Source of the DNA: a virus
Strand: one strand, 5' to 3'
Length of the DNA: 39,053 nucleotides
Virus record (IMG/VR): IMGVR_UViG_3300041955_000266
Location: 1 to 39,053 of that record
A model generated the notes under the pieces. The model made no database searches. It was not told the DNA's origin and worked only from the letters and a program-made list of their open reading frames with translations. The position numbers were made by a program, and so were the translations under genes. Shown in pieces: positions 17,215-24,809 of the stretch (positions are counted from its first letter, which is position 1; every line of letters begins with the position of its first letter).

Positions 17215-20200
17215 GGTTTTCGTTATGTTGGCCGCCCTTGCGGCGTGCCGGCCCGCGGTGGCGCAGATTAACCCCAATCAGATCAACTGGCCCACCGGAT
17301 CGACCGGCTGCGTCTACGCGCCGGCGACCAACACCTGTGTGATTCCGTCTGGGACGGGGACGGCCGTGAACCAGAACGGCGGTTCGACGATCGCGACGCT
17401 CCCATTCTCAGGCTTCATGCCCCAAGTCTGCGCTGATTCGAGCGGCAGCGGGGCCGCTCAGAGTTGCACGACAGCGAACAGCTTCACGCCCCAGGCGGCG
17501 AATTGCGTGGTGTATCAGACGACGACGGCGAATTCCGGCACCGGGCTGACTGTTAACGTGAATTCGCTCGGCGCAAAGAGCGTGGCTGTGGCCAGCGCGA
17601 CGGGCTGGACGACGACTCTGATCGCCGGACAAATCCCAGCGAATGAGCCCATTCATCTCTGCTACGACGGCGCGAATTGGGATGCTTCTGCCACCGGATT
17701 CGCCGCGAGCAGTTCTTCCACCGGCGCGGCTGGCGGCGATCTTTCTGGCAACTATCCCAATCCGCAGGTCGCAGGCTTTGGCGGGATCCCGTTCACGAAT
17801 ACGCCGGCTCCAGCTACTGACGATGTGATCTGCTACGACGGCGTCGAATACACGCCATGCCCGCCTGGGAGCGGCGCAGCCCAGATTCTGTACCTCACCA
17901 ACACAGCGTCAGATATCAGCGGCTACAACCTCTGGGACACCGGGCCTTTCGGCTCTCAATTCACCGTCACCAACACGATCCCCACCACCACCACCAAGAC
18001 CCTGATCAAGGCCTTCGCGACAGCGTCTGGTGAGCCGAACTCGACGGTGATTCCCGCGGGTGAGTGGCAGGCGGACACCTATGTCCAGGTCTCGAACGCG
18101 AACGGCACGACGACGCTGAATCTCGACGTTTACGACCGAACTTCTGGTGGCGTGGAGACCCTTCTTTTCTCCTTTGGGGCGCAGACGATTAGCGGCAACG
18201 GAACCGGCATTCAGGCGGTCTCGCTTGAGATCATCGAGCCGGCCTTCACCGTTGGCGCCACCGATCGCCTGGTGATCAAGTACTCCATGACCAAAACCGG
18301 CGGCTCCTCGATCACCGGGACAGTCTACGGGGGAGGATCGACTAACTATTCCCACGTCCACACGCCGCTCGGGTCCCCGGCCAGCGGCATCAATCAACTC
18401 ACAGGCGACGTAACGGCTGGGCCCGGATCCGGTTCGCAGGCGGCAACGCTGGCGACCGTCAATAGCTCCCCAGGAACCTGCGGTGACGCGACCCATGTCT
18501 GCCAGGTCACCGTGAATGCTAAGGGCTTGACCACAGCGCAGGGCCAGGTGACGATCACCGGCGGCAGCGGCCTGGCCGGCGTAAATGCGAAAACCACCAG
18601 CTATACAGCAGTTTCCGGCGATAACAACAAGGCGATTCCTTTTAACTGCGCGTCGGCCTGCACGCTGACCTTGCCCGCCAGCGTGCCGGCGGCGCCATGG
18701 ACCGTTTTCGTCTCGTGCGAAGGCCTCGCCGGCTGCTCGATCGTGCCCACTAGTGGGGCGAATCTCTACGCGGCGAACGGAGCCAATCTTGGAACCGGCT
18801 CGCTCAATACCGGCATGGGCGTCTCGATCTGGTCAGATGGTGTGAATTATCACGCCAATCAGGGCGGCATTCTGACGCCGGCCGCTGTGACGCCGCTGCT
18901 GGGTCAGAGCTTCGCTGAAAACGACTGCGGCAGCTCGCAAGGCGGAAGCGACTGCAACTGGATTACCCTGCCGAGCAACGTGACGCCGGGTGACGCCATC
19001 ATCGTGGAGACTTTTCATTCAAACGGAGGCACGATCGCCATCGCTGACAGCCAGGGCGACACCTTCACGCTAGAGAACTATCAAACGATCACGGGCAACT
19101 TCGATTTTTCGCAATATGTCGCCTGCAATGCTGTGGGCGGCGCGACGACCATCACCTTGGGATCGTCTGGGAGCTATCCAAACTTTAATTACGTTTCGGT
19201 TTACGAGGTCACAAACGTCGCGGTTTCGTCCTGCGTTGATGGCCATAGCTCGGCCCAGGCCAGTAATCCGTCGAGCCCTCTTTCCACGGGCTCGATCATG
19301 ACGACCCAGCCGAACGATTTCATTTTTGTCTCTGGCGCAGGGCGCACCGGCACCGGCGGGACGACGATCACAGAGGGCAATAGCTATTCGGTCCTTGAGA
19401 GCAGCGGGCTGGTCGATTCCGCCTTGACTTACAAAAGCTGGCAGGGAACGAGGGCCACGGCTGGAAGCCTCTCGGACAGCCTGAGCTTTACGAACAGCCC
19501 TGGTGGTGCGTATGCCGGGATCCTGGCGCTGAAGCCCACTACCAGCTCGGCGGCTTTGACCAGTGGCGATCTTATCGTCGTGGGTGCGCTGGGCGCGTTG
19601 CAGGCACTCCACCCTGGCACAGCTGGCTATGTGTTGACCTCGAACGGGCCGGGAGTGCCGCTGACCTACCATGCCCCTTACAACCCGAATTCGGGAATGA
19701 CAGCGGGCCAGGCTGCGATCGCCGGTGGAGCGAACACCATTACGAGCAGTAAGCCGCTGGCAGGATCGGGGGCTGGCCTTACGACTGGTCCGACGACGAC
19801 GACCAACAATGATTGTGCGAAATTCAGCGGAACTCTCGGTCAACTTGCCGATGCTGGTGCGCCCTGCGGAACGACGGTGGCAGCCGCACCGCCGTACCTT
19901 GAGATCGGCACACAATTCTACATTCCAAACGACGGGATGTATCTGGCTACACTGCCGATTGCCTTTTCGAGCGGTTGCACCTTCGGCAGCGCCTATAGCT
20001 GGCTCAATAGCGTAACTCCCTCCAGCTGCGCCAACGGGGCCAACGGCAACCAAATGCTGCAGACAACTTCGCAGTTCACAGCCTGGGCTTCAGCTTCCGC
20101 TTCGACTAGCGTTGAAGCGGTGCTGGCGGTGACCTCCACCGCTCTTTACAATGCGAACACTTCAACCGGAGGCATCTGGGTCTACGACGTAACGAACGGA

Positions 20201-20542
20201 AAGATCTACGCCCTGAACGCGACCGAGTATGGGAGCATCGCGACCAGTCAGATCATGATGCTGCAGGGCCAGATCTACACCTACAGCGGCAGCGGAAGCC
20301 CGTCTTTCAGCTCCACCATCAACACGTACGGATCGGCGTTCGGAGCGTGGGGCTTCGGGGCGGCAGTTCATTTTAAGCTGGTTGCGTCGGGAGGCACCTT
20401 AAACTTCGAATATTCGATCGATGGCGGGCAGACCTTCATTACGGCAATGAGCCACTCGGTGGGGACGGTTTCGAACGCGGGCTACTATATTGCCGGCCCG
20501 GGAACGACGACAGTGGACGTCCTGAGCGTGGTTGTGAATTGA
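17186..20542 (+). CDS. Large fibre-like protein with N-terminal export signal
   Basis: The 1118-residue protein begins with Arg5 and Arg10, then a hydrophobic stretch ending in LAAC (residues 18-21, a lipobox) and AVA before Gln27. It reads as either a lipoprotein signal or a type I signal peptide. AGCAGGAGGAAGCG precedes ATG 17186, a strong ribosome-binding site. The body is secreted-fibre-like: GDLSGNYPNPQVAG (about 184-197), several beta-rich segments, a Gly-rich domain with GGAYAGILALKP, and a C-terminal about 200-residue jelly-roll-like part (YLEIGTQFYIPNDGMYLA, with LNFEYSIDGGQTF) that could bind sugar. An export signal on a tail-module protein is odd because tails assemble in the cytoplasm. 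It may be a fibre built from a captured host secreted gene, or a protein displayed on the infected cell. Confidence 0.75.
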   Translation: MFSLRSISIRVFVMLAALAACRPAVAQINPNQINWPTGSTGCVYAPATNTCVIPSGTGTAVNQNGGSTIATLPFSGFMPQVCADSSGSGAAQSCTTANSFTPQAANCVVYQTTTANSGTGLTVNVNSLGAKSVAVASATGWTTTLIAGQIPANEPIHLCYDGANWDASATGFAASSSSTGAAGGDLSGNYPNPQVAGFGGIPFTNTPAPATDDVICYDGVEYTPCPPGSGAAQILYLTNTASDISGYNLWDTGPFGSQFTVTNTIPTTTTKTLIKAFATASGEPNSTVIPAGEWQADTYVQVSNANGTTTLNLDVYDRTSGGVETLLFSFGAQTISGNGTGIQAVSLEIIEPAFTVGATDRLVIKYSMTKTGGSSITGTVYGGGSTNYSHVHTPLGSPASGINQLTGDVTAGPGSGSQAATLATVNSSPGTCGDATHVCQVTVNAKGLTTAQGQVTITGGSGLAGVNAKTTSYTAVSGDNNKAIPFNCASACTLTLPASVPAAPWTVFVSCEGLAGCSIVPTSGANLYAANGANLGTGSLNTGMGVSIWSDGVNYHANQGGILTPAAVTPLLGQSFAENDCGSSQGGSDCNWITLPSNVTPGDAIIVETFHSNGGTIAIADSQGDTFTLENYQTITGNFDFSQYVACNAVGGATTITLGSSGSYPNFNYVSVYEVTNVAVSSCVDGHSSAQASNPSSPLSTGSIMTTQPNDFIFVSGAGRTGTGGTTITEGNSYSVLESSGLVDSALTYKSWQGTRATAGSLSDSLSFTNSPGGAYAGILALKPTTSSAALTSGDLIVVGALGALQALHPGTAGYVLTSNGPGVPLTYHAPYNPNSGMTAGQAAIAGGANTITSSKPLAGSGAGLTTGPTTTTNNDCAKFSGTLGQLADAGAPCGTTVAAAPPYLEIGTQFYIPNDGMYLATLPIAFSSGCTFGSAYSWLNSVTPSSCANGANGNQMLQTTSQFTAWASASASTSVEAVLAVTSTALYNANTSTGGIWVYDVTNGKIYALNATEYGSIATSQIMMLQGQIYTYSGSGSPSFSSTINTYGSAFGAWGFGAAVHFKLVASGGTLNFEYSIDGGQTFITAMSHSVGTVSNAGYYIAGPGTTTVDVLSVVVN

Positions 20543-20616
20543 TGAACTATCGGCTGATCTGGTTTGCGGGTGGCGTCCTGGTCGGCCTGAACGTGGCCAG
20601 CCTGGTGATGAACTGA
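20542..20616 (+). CDS. 24-residue membrane peptide
   Basis: ATG 20542 overlaps the previous stop (TGATG) and the frame ends at 20616, overlapping the next ATG in the same way. The peptide is nearly all hydrophobic after MNYR. The next protein also begins MNYR, from almost the same bases, so this may be a truncated copy of that signal peptide rather than an independent gene. Confidence 0.4.
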   Translation: MNYRLIWFAGGVLVGLNVASLVMN

Positions 20617-20984
20617 TGAACTACCGCTTTTCTATCATGCTTCTTGGCCTGGCCTGCCCTTTCGGCTTCGCGCAAAGCGCGTTGCCGAAGGCGACGGCTT
20701 GGGATGTGAACCTGACCTGCACGGCGCCGGCGAGCTCGCCTGATCCGGTGGCCGGGTATCTGTTCTTCCGCGCGCCCAGTGGATCGACGAGCTACGCGCA
20801 GCTGAACGCAACGGCTACAACTGGCTGCGGCTATACTGACACTGGCGCGACTCCCGGAGGGACCTGGAACTATATCGCCGAAAGCGTCGACGCCCAGGGC
20901 GTCGCCAGCGCGCCCAGCAATATGGCGGCGGCAACCATCCCGGCAGTTCTCACGGCCGGCACTTTAGCCGGAAAGACAACCTGA
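20616..20984 (+). CDS. Exported FnIII-like small protein
   Basis: The 122-residue protein starts with a signal peptide (MNYRFSIMLLGLACPFGFA, probable cleavage before Gln20). The mature part has the spacing of a fibronectin type III-like domain: VNLTCTAPASSPDPVAGYLFFRA, then YTDTGATPGGTWNYIAESVDAQGVASAPS. Two Cys residues in the mature part suggest a disulfide outside the cytoplasm. It ends in TAGTLAGKTT, resembling the end of the following protein (LAAGTLSGATS). It shares the operon with the large exported fibre-like gene and probably has a related job at the cell surface. Confidence 0.7.
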   Translation: MNYRFSIMLLGLACPFGFAQSALPKATAWDVNLTCTAPASSPDPVAGYLFFRAPSGSTSYAQLNATATTGCGYTDTGATPGGTWNYIAESVDAQGVASAPSNMAAATIPAVLTAGTLAGKTT

Positions 20985-20997
20985 TGAGGAGAATTTT

Positions 20998-21381
20998 ATG
21001 CGTAACCTGGTTCTAGTTTTGGCAATGTTCTTTCTGAGCATCTCGGCGGTTCCAGCGCAGGCTCTGAGTGGTTTGCCGGCGGCGACCGGGGCGGCCACCG
21101 TGCTGACCGTGAGCTGTCCCTCGCCGGCAACGGGAAGCCAGATATGGCGCGCTACCGGCACGAGCTCAACCGTGACGCTGACCAGCACCAACTGGGCACA
21201 GTTGGGGACCATCTCGACCGCCAGCGGCAGCTACACCGACTCGACGGGCGCGATCGGGACCAGCTACGGCTACACGGCCATCTGCACCCAAGGAACGAAT
21301 CTGGCGCCTCCAACAGCCATCTACTTTGGGACGCCCACAAGCCCTTTAGCTGCAGGAACACTTTCTGGTGCAACCTCGTAA
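20998..21381 (+). CDS. Exported FnIII-like small protein, related to the previous gene
   Basis: The 127-residue protein has a clear signal peptide (MRNLVLVLAMFFLSISAVPA, cleavage near Gln21) and GAGGAG at good spacing before ATG 20998. The mature domain (VLTVSCPSPATGSQIWRAT, then YTDSTGAIGTSYGYTAICT) follows the same FnIII-like pattern as the product of 20616-20984, with two Cys residues at similar places. The pair looks like a duplication that has diverged. Its stop codon lies within the hairpin at 21355-21404. Confidence 0.7.
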   Translation: MRNLVLVLAMFFLSISAVPAQALSGLPAATGAATVLTVSCPSPATGSQIWRATGTSSTVTLTSTNWAQLGTISTASGSYTDSTGAIGTSYGYTAICTQGTNLAPPTAIYFGTPTSPLAAGTLSGATS

Positions 21382-21404
21382 CCTTTCTGACCAGGAAGTG
21401 TTCC
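21355..21404 (+). terminator. Long stem-loop at the end of the exported-protein operon
   Basis: Bases 21355-21369 pair with 21390-21404 in a 15-bp stem with a single G-U wobble (GGAACACTTTCTGG with CCAGGAAGTGTTCC plus one T-A pair) and a 20-base loop. It covers the stop codon of the upstream gene. No T-run follows, so it may be a Rho-independent-like terminator, a processing site or an RNA-stability stem. Confidence 0.5.
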
Positions 21405-21444
21405 GCGGCATGTAGGGAGTGACTTTCGCGCTGGAGCAAAATGG

Positions 21445-21588
21445 ATGGGTGCAAACGGCGGCTGGACCTTTGGGACATTACTGACACACGTCATGGCGCT
21501 TTTCGAGATGGAGCGCCACCACGCGCGCGATCTGAGAGAAGCAGACGACGTTCGCTACGACTGCACTGGCATCAAAGACGGAGGCTAA
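21445..21588 (+). CDS. 47-residue phage protein
   Basis: ATG 21445 opens a 47-residue frame ending at TAA 21588, directly abutting the ATG of the next gene at 21589. GGAG lies nine bases upstream. The product (MGANGGWTFGTLLTHVMA, then an acidic/basic helix) is Gly-rich at the start and helical afterwards. I prefer it to the longer Arg-rich frame starting at 21441 because of the tight fit to the next gene and its normal composition. Function unknown. Confidence 0.55.
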   Translation: MGANGGWTFGTLLTHVMALFEMERHHARDLREADDVRYDCTGIKDGG

Positions 21589-21855
21589 ATGGAAGTCTGG
21601 TGGGTCAGTCCGGTGCTCGTGCTCGTCGGAGTGGGAATCAGCATTATCCTTGGAGCCAGGCGCGACGCAAAGCACTCTGGCGTGGTGGACACTTTACTAG
21701 CTGAGCACGGGCGGCGAATCACCGCGCACGGTGCCGAAATCGACGAGCTGCAGGACAAGATGGAAGATCACGTCGAGAGGATCACTCGCGTCGAAGTGCG
21801 CTGCAATACGCTGCGCTGCGATACCTTGCATGCCAGAGTAATCGAACGAGACTGA
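21589..21855 (+). CDS. Membrane-anchored coiled-coil protein (possible inner spanin or holin-like)
   Basis: The 88-residue product has one N-terminal transmembrane helix (about residues 3-21, VWWVSPVLVLVGVGISIIL), then an Arg-rich turn and a coiled coil (about 35-70, with ELQDKMEDHVERITRVEVR). One TM helix followed by a coiled coil is the architecture of i-spanins. XhlA-type proteins have the reverse order. It is the last rightward gene before the leftward block, with a likely terminator just beyond. The distance from the endolysin cassette makes a lysis role uncertain. Confidence 0.6.
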   Translation: MEVWWVSPVLVLVGVGISIILGARRDAKHSGVVDTLLAEHGRRITAHGAEIDELQDKMEDHVERITRVEVRCNTLRCDTLHARVIERD

Positions 21856-21858
21856 CCC

Positions 21859-21891
21859 GAGCGCGCCGGCCTGGAATTAGGCCGCGCGCTC
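21859..21891. terminator. Convergent terminator hairpin
   Basis: GAGCGCGC(C)GGCC pairs with GGCCGCGCGCTC in a 12-bp GC stem with one bulged C and an eight-base loop. It lies between the end of the rightward operon (21855) and the end of the leftward operon (stop at 21877-21879), so it could stop transcription from both sides. There is no clear T-run. Confidence 0.6.
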
Positions 21892-22128
21892 GATCTTGCG
21901 GCGGCGCCAATCCCGCTCGAGGTCCGTATCGGGACCGACCTGGTCATTCCGGTCAATTTCAGCCAGGATGCGATCCATGAAGCGGTCCGGCCTGGGCAGG
22001 CCGTAGCGGATATTCCAGAGGCACTTCGGGCAGTAGACTGCTTCAAACAGCACCATCGATCCGCAAGCCACGCAGGGATAGGAGATCGGGCCCTTACGCG
22101 TTGGTTGGGCTTTGCACGGCATAAGCAT
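21877..22128 (-). CDS. Zinc-ribbon protein
   Basis: The 83-residue protein has CVACG (Cys19/Cys22) and CPKC (Cys33/Cys36), a four-Cys zinc ribbon, followed by a basic, charged C-terminus (ERDWRRRKIERAA). AAAGGAGGT lies six bases upstream of ATG 22128, one of the best ribosome-binding sites in the window. It is the last gene of the leftward block. It may bind nucleic acid or serve as a structural zinc adaptor; no specific family is recognised. Confidence 0.75.
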   Translation of the reverse strand: MLMPCKAQPTRKGPISYPCVACGSMVLFEAVYCPKCLWNIRYGLPRPDRFMDRILAEIDRNDQVGPDTDLERDWRRRKIERAA

Positions 22129-22150
22129 CCAGGACCTCCTTTCGTCCCAG

Positions 22151-22176
22151 ATCGTAACACAGGAATGTGGAAAAAT
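22151..22176 (-). promoter_or_regulatory. Candidate promoter for the zinc-ribbon gene
   Basis: On the minus strand the 52-base gap reads TTGCAT, 18 bases, then TACGAT preceded by TGT (extended -10-like), about 23 bases before the start codon. A TTTTTCCACA element followed by TGTGTTACGATC lies inside it. A similar TTTTTCCACA ... TGTGTTAGGATC pair precedes the gene at 27777. The match to a sigma-70 promoter is weak. Confidence 0.3.
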
Positions 22177-22180
22177 GCAA

Positions 22181-22381
22181 TTAGGAAAGGCGCCGGTATC
22201 TCTTTCCGTGGCGCCGCCGGCTGCTGATGCCAGCGGCGCGCAGGACGCGCGAGACCGTGTTGCGGTGCAGCCCGAGCCGCGCGGCCGCGGCCTGCTGATT
22301 CCAGTGGGCCGCCTTGACTGCGGCGAGTATCCAGTCCAGCCGAGCGCGCCGCATGACGGCCCAGGAAGCGCTCGCGCTCAC
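22181..22381 (-). CDS. Small Fis-like helix-turn-helix protein
   Basis: The 66-residue protein holds one clear helix-turn-helix at residues 27-51 (WNQQAAAARLGLHRNTVSRVLRAAGI). This closely follows the Fis-type C-terminal pattern (GN..AAA..LG..R.TL...L...G). A basic tail (SSRRRHGKRYRRLS) follows. GTG 22381 overlaps the methyltransferase stop (GTGA) and has GGAGG seven bases upstream. It is probably a DNA-binding regulator or architectural protein acting on phage promoters. Confidence 0.75.
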   Translation of the reverse strand: MSASASWAVMRRARLDWILAAVKAAHWNQQAAAARLGLHRNTVSRVLRAAGISSRRRHGKRYRRLS

Positions 22382-23460
22382 GCTATAACCTCCATCACGG
22401 TCTCGATAAACGCCTGGGCCGCTGGCGCACAGAGAGCATCGCCGTAGCCGCGCAGTCGTCCCACGCGCGCGGCAACCCCTGAAGCCAGCGGGAATGTGCC
22501 GGGTTCAACTGGCCGCCAGCGTCCATCGCGGCATCCGATCCAGTCAGCATCTCGCCAGAAGCCGTTAAGCGGGCTGGGCCGCAGAGTCTTTCCTGGCTCT
22601 TGAGCGTGTCCGGCACTCCCCGGTGCGCCCCGGTACACTCCGAGTCCTCCTTGCGCGGCGTCGCCCAACTCGCCAACTGTGCCACTCCCGCCATCAACGG
22701 CTCCCCGATTCGGTCCCTGCTCCGGCTGGTCTGGCCGGCCTGCATCGCGTTCGGGGTGGGCCACGAACTCAAGGTCACTTCGACGCTCAAATCCTTTCCT
22801 CGTGGATGTGCAAATTGCTTCTCCAAAACTTCCGGCGTGCAACTCGCGCTCTTGAAATCCCGCGTCTTTGGAGATGCCCAGGCCGCTTGCAACACATCGC
22901 GCGTCAAGCTCTGAAACTGGCCACTCGCCCGTGTCGCATTGTTCGGGTCGTCTGACGTTGGCGTGGGCCACGAAGTAAAGCCTCTGCCGGATGTGCGGCG
23001 CGCCGACACTGCACGCTCCAAGTACCGCCGCCCCAACGGCGTAGTCCGCTCCTTCCAGGTCAGATTGAACAAGGTCGAGCCAGCCGTGTCCAATCGCCGC
23101 ACTAACCTGCTCGCCAAAGAGCACTGCAGGGCGAAGCTCGCGGATGAGTTGAAACCAATGAGGCCAGAGGTGACGAGGGTCTCTAAACCCCTGGCCTTTT
23201 CCCGCTGTTGAGAAGCTGGGGCAGGGGCAGCTTCCGGTCCAGACGGGCCTGTCGTCAGGCCAGCCAGCGCACCGGAGTGCGTAGGACCAGGCTCCGATCC
23301 CGGCGAAGAAGTGGCATTGGGCGTATTCCAAAAGCTCTGCTGGCTTGACATCGGCAATGCTCCTCTCGTCCACGTCTCCCGGCGCGATCAGGCCTGCGCG
23401 TATAAGTTCGCGCAGCCACTCGGCCTTGACCGGGTCGATCTCGTTGTACCAAGCGCTCAT
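22378..23460 (-). CDS. C5 cytosine DNA methyltransferase (Dcm-like)
   Basis: The 360-residue protein carries the ordered motifs of C5-methyltransferases. Motif I is FFAGIG (51-56). Motif IV is CPCPSFS with catalytic Cys80. Motif VI is GEQV (116-119, in place of ENV), and motif VIII is RQRLYF (158-163). A C-terminal block ([37 protein letters not shown]) holds motifs IX and X. It should methylate cytosine in phage or host DNA, most likely to evade restriction. The middle (about 165-290) is low in conserved motifs and lies in the target-recognition position. It starts by an ATGA overlap with the upstream Cys-rich gene. A second long frame overlaps it on the same strand. Confidence 0.9.
   Translation of the reverse strand: MSAWYNEIDPVKAEWLRELIRAGLIAPGDVDERSIADVKPAELLEYAQCHFFAGIGAWSYALRCAGWPDDRPVWTGSCPCPSFSTAGKGQGFRDPRHLWPHWFQLIRELRPAVLFGEQVSAAIGHGWLDLVQSDLEGADYAVGAAVLGACSVGAPHIRQRLYFVAHANVRRPEQCDTGEWPVSELDARCVASGLGISKDAGFQERELHAGSFGEAICTSTRKGFERRSDLEFVAHPERDAGRPDQPEQGPNRGAVDGGSGTVGELGDAAQGGLGVYRGAPGSAGHAQEPGKTLRPSPLNGFWRDADWIGCRDGRWRPVEPGTFPLASGVAARVGRLRGYGDALCAPAAQAFIETVMEVIA
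22395..23357 (-). other. Long open frame overlapping the methyltransferase (+1 frame)
   Basis: A 320-codon open frame runs inside the methyltransferase gene on the same strand. It contains repeated SWPTP/SWATP segments and ends with [15 protein letters not shown], then [13 protein letters not shown] recall similar WPTP...LNPAHSRWL proteins annotated from many phages beside C5-methyltransferases. They may be shadows of the MTase frame (VAHAN is read as WPTPT one base over) or a true dual-coded product. The MTase motifs show the other frame is functional, so I keep this as a doubtful feature. Confidence 0.3.
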
Positions 23461-23738
23461 CTGCGCAGATCCCGGATCAGCGTTTCGCGGCGAACGTAGC
23501 GGCCGATCGGCTCAGCAAAGTCGACGGGATCATAGAGCGGGATCAGAGGCTTGTGGACCTTGCAGCCGACGTTCCAACAGGTCACTAGGACGCCGTCGAG
23601 CAAGAACGGCCTGCCACCGTTTTCGCAGCAACAGACCGGCTGCTCAGGCGAGCTCACTGCCGGCGGTATCAGGCGCTTTCCTTCAAGAGCCAGCGCAGCC
23701 TCGAGGCGCTCTACGCTCCAATTCTCGATATTTTCCAT
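23457..23738 (-). CDS. Cys-rich small protein
   Basis: The 93-residue product contains Cys36-Cys37-Cys38, Cys54, Cys59 and His62, which could bind zinc, and an Arg-rich C-terminus. AGGAAG precedes the ATG at good spacing, and the stop overlaps the methyltransferase start by four bases, so it is co-translated with it. Family not recognised. Confidence 0.7.
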   Translation of the reverse strand: MENIENWSVERLEAALALEGKRLIPPAVSSPEQPVCCCENGGRPFLLDGVLVTCWNVGCKVHKPLIPLYDPVDFAEPIGRYVRRETLIRDLRR

Positions 23739-23744
23739 GGCTTC

Positions 23745-23852
23745 CTACCTGCAGGCGAGCAGGATCCAGAACAGCTCGGTGGTGAGCACAATGCCAGCGA
23801 AAATGACGGCTGGCATCCAATCACAGACGAGATTCTGGAGACGTTCGATCAT
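23745..23852 (-). CDS. 35-residue single-TM peptide
   Basis: The frame begins with ATG 23852, overlapping the upstream stop (ATGA), and ends at 23745, just before the ribosome-binding site of the next gene. Residues about 13-33 (MPAVIFAGIVLTTELFWILLA) form one membrane helix. The tight overlaps and clean hydrophobic profile support a real small gene; function unknown. Confidence 0.55.
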   Translation of the reverse strand: MIERLQNLVCDWMPAVIFAGIVLTTELFWILLACR

Positions 23853-24520
23853 TGGATTCGGCCGGCGTCAAGCTGCCTTTCACGTTCGCGGGCAAGGTCT
23901 ACGGGTCGGCTCTTCTTGCCCGGTTTCTTCCCTGGCGCCTTGCGGCCTGAATTGATCGGCGTCGGCGGCTCGGCTTCGCCGGTGGCCTCTTCCATGCTGG
24001 GCTCAGTCGCCGGCAGTTCGGCAGCGACTTCCTCGAGCGGTAGATCGGCCGTTTCAGCCGCAGGTTTCTGGGCTGGCTGGCCCGCGGGGAAGGTCATATA
24101 GACTTCCTCGGACGCCATCTCCCCGGCCCAGGCCCAGAAGTCGCGGGCAAAGGCGCAATAGAGCTTGAAGTGCAGCTCGACCTCGGGATCGTCCGGTTTG
24201 CCGGCGCGAACGATCTTGAAGCTGCGGAGGCTGGCCGAGGCGATCTTGGCGGCGCGCCGGGCGAAGAGCTCCCCGCTCTTCCTTTCGTTCGTGAAGGCGA
24301 TCGCCAGATCCTCCATCGCCTGAACGTCCGGATCAACCTCGGTGAACTGCTTCGTCACGGCCTCGTAGCCGCGCACGAGCCAATCAGGAAGCTTGGCAAG
24401 GGACTCGCCGGTGAGGGGCATGCGCATCGAAACCACAATGCGGCCATTCGAGGACTGTTTGGTTACGCTGCCCAGAATCACCCGGTGCAGCGAAGAGGCT
24501 AGAAATTCATCTTGTCGCAT
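23849..24520 (-). CDS. Phage protein of unknown function, helical core and disordered tail
   Basis: The 223-residue protein has an alpha/beta first part (about 1-145: VILGSVTKQSSNGRIVVSMRMPL, then Arg-rich helices and a WAWAGEMASEEVYM segment). It ends in a long Pro/Glu/Ala-rich, probably disordered tail with a Lys/Arg-rich end (KAPGKKPGKKSRP). I chose ATG 24520, which has AAAGG six bases upstream. An ATG two codons earlier overlaps the upstream stop (ATGA) and is the alternative. It lies between DNA-metabolism genes, so a DNA-binding or recombination role is possible, but I see no diagnostic motif. Confidence 0.75.
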   Translation of the reverse strand: MRQDEFLASSLHRVILGSVTKQSSNGRIVVSMRMPLTGESLAKLPDWLVRGYEAVTKQFTEVDPDVQAMEDLAIAFTNERKSGELFARRAAKIASASLRSFKIVRAGKPDDPEVELHFKLYCAFARDFWAWAGEMASEEVYMTFPAGQPAQKPAAETADLPLEEVAAELPATEPSMEEATGEAEPPTPINSGRKAPGKKPGKKSRPVDLARERERQLDAGRIQ

Positions 24521-24522
24521 GG

Positions 24523-24804
24523 TCATCCTTTCTGGTTATGGAGCTGGTTTAGGTCGAACGGCAGAATAGCGTGTGCGCCGGGGGCAACGCAAGCAGATTC
24601 TACAGCGGCCTGGCTTGGCCGGCGCTGGGTCCTGCCGCATAGCCGGCAGCGCCCCTGGGCCAGGAGAGCCCGCATCTCGCGCCGGGCCTCCCGGCGACAG
24701 TCATCTGAGCAATAGGGGGACTTGCGCCGGATCCGTTTCTGATCATCGATCGGGCGGCCGCACTTTGTGCACCAGCGCAGCAGCTCCCCGGTTTCTAGGC
24801 TCAT
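24523..24804 (-). CDS. Double zinc-binding motif protein
   Basis: The 93-residue product has WCTKCG (Cys12/Cys15) and YCSDDC (Cys32/Cys36), then CRLC (Cys53/Cys56) in an Arg-rich setting, which suggests a zinc ribbon plus a second half-site. ATG 24804 is chosen because AGGAAG lies eight bases upstream; a GTG three codons earlier overlaps the previous stop. Nucleic-acid binding is likely from the charge. It belongs to the family-like group of CxxC mini-proteins in this phage. Confidence 0.7.
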   Translation of the reverse strand: MSLETGELLRWCTKCGRPIDDQKRIRRKSPYCSDDCRREARREMRALLAQGRCRLCGRTQRRPSQAAVESACVAPGAHAILPFDLNQLHNQKG

Positions 24805-24809
24805 GTGCT

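Noticed and set aside
21441-21704. 87-codon Arg-rich frame at 21441
   Set aside because: The frame from ATG 21445 fits the next gene exactly and has normal composition; this one crosses into the following gene.
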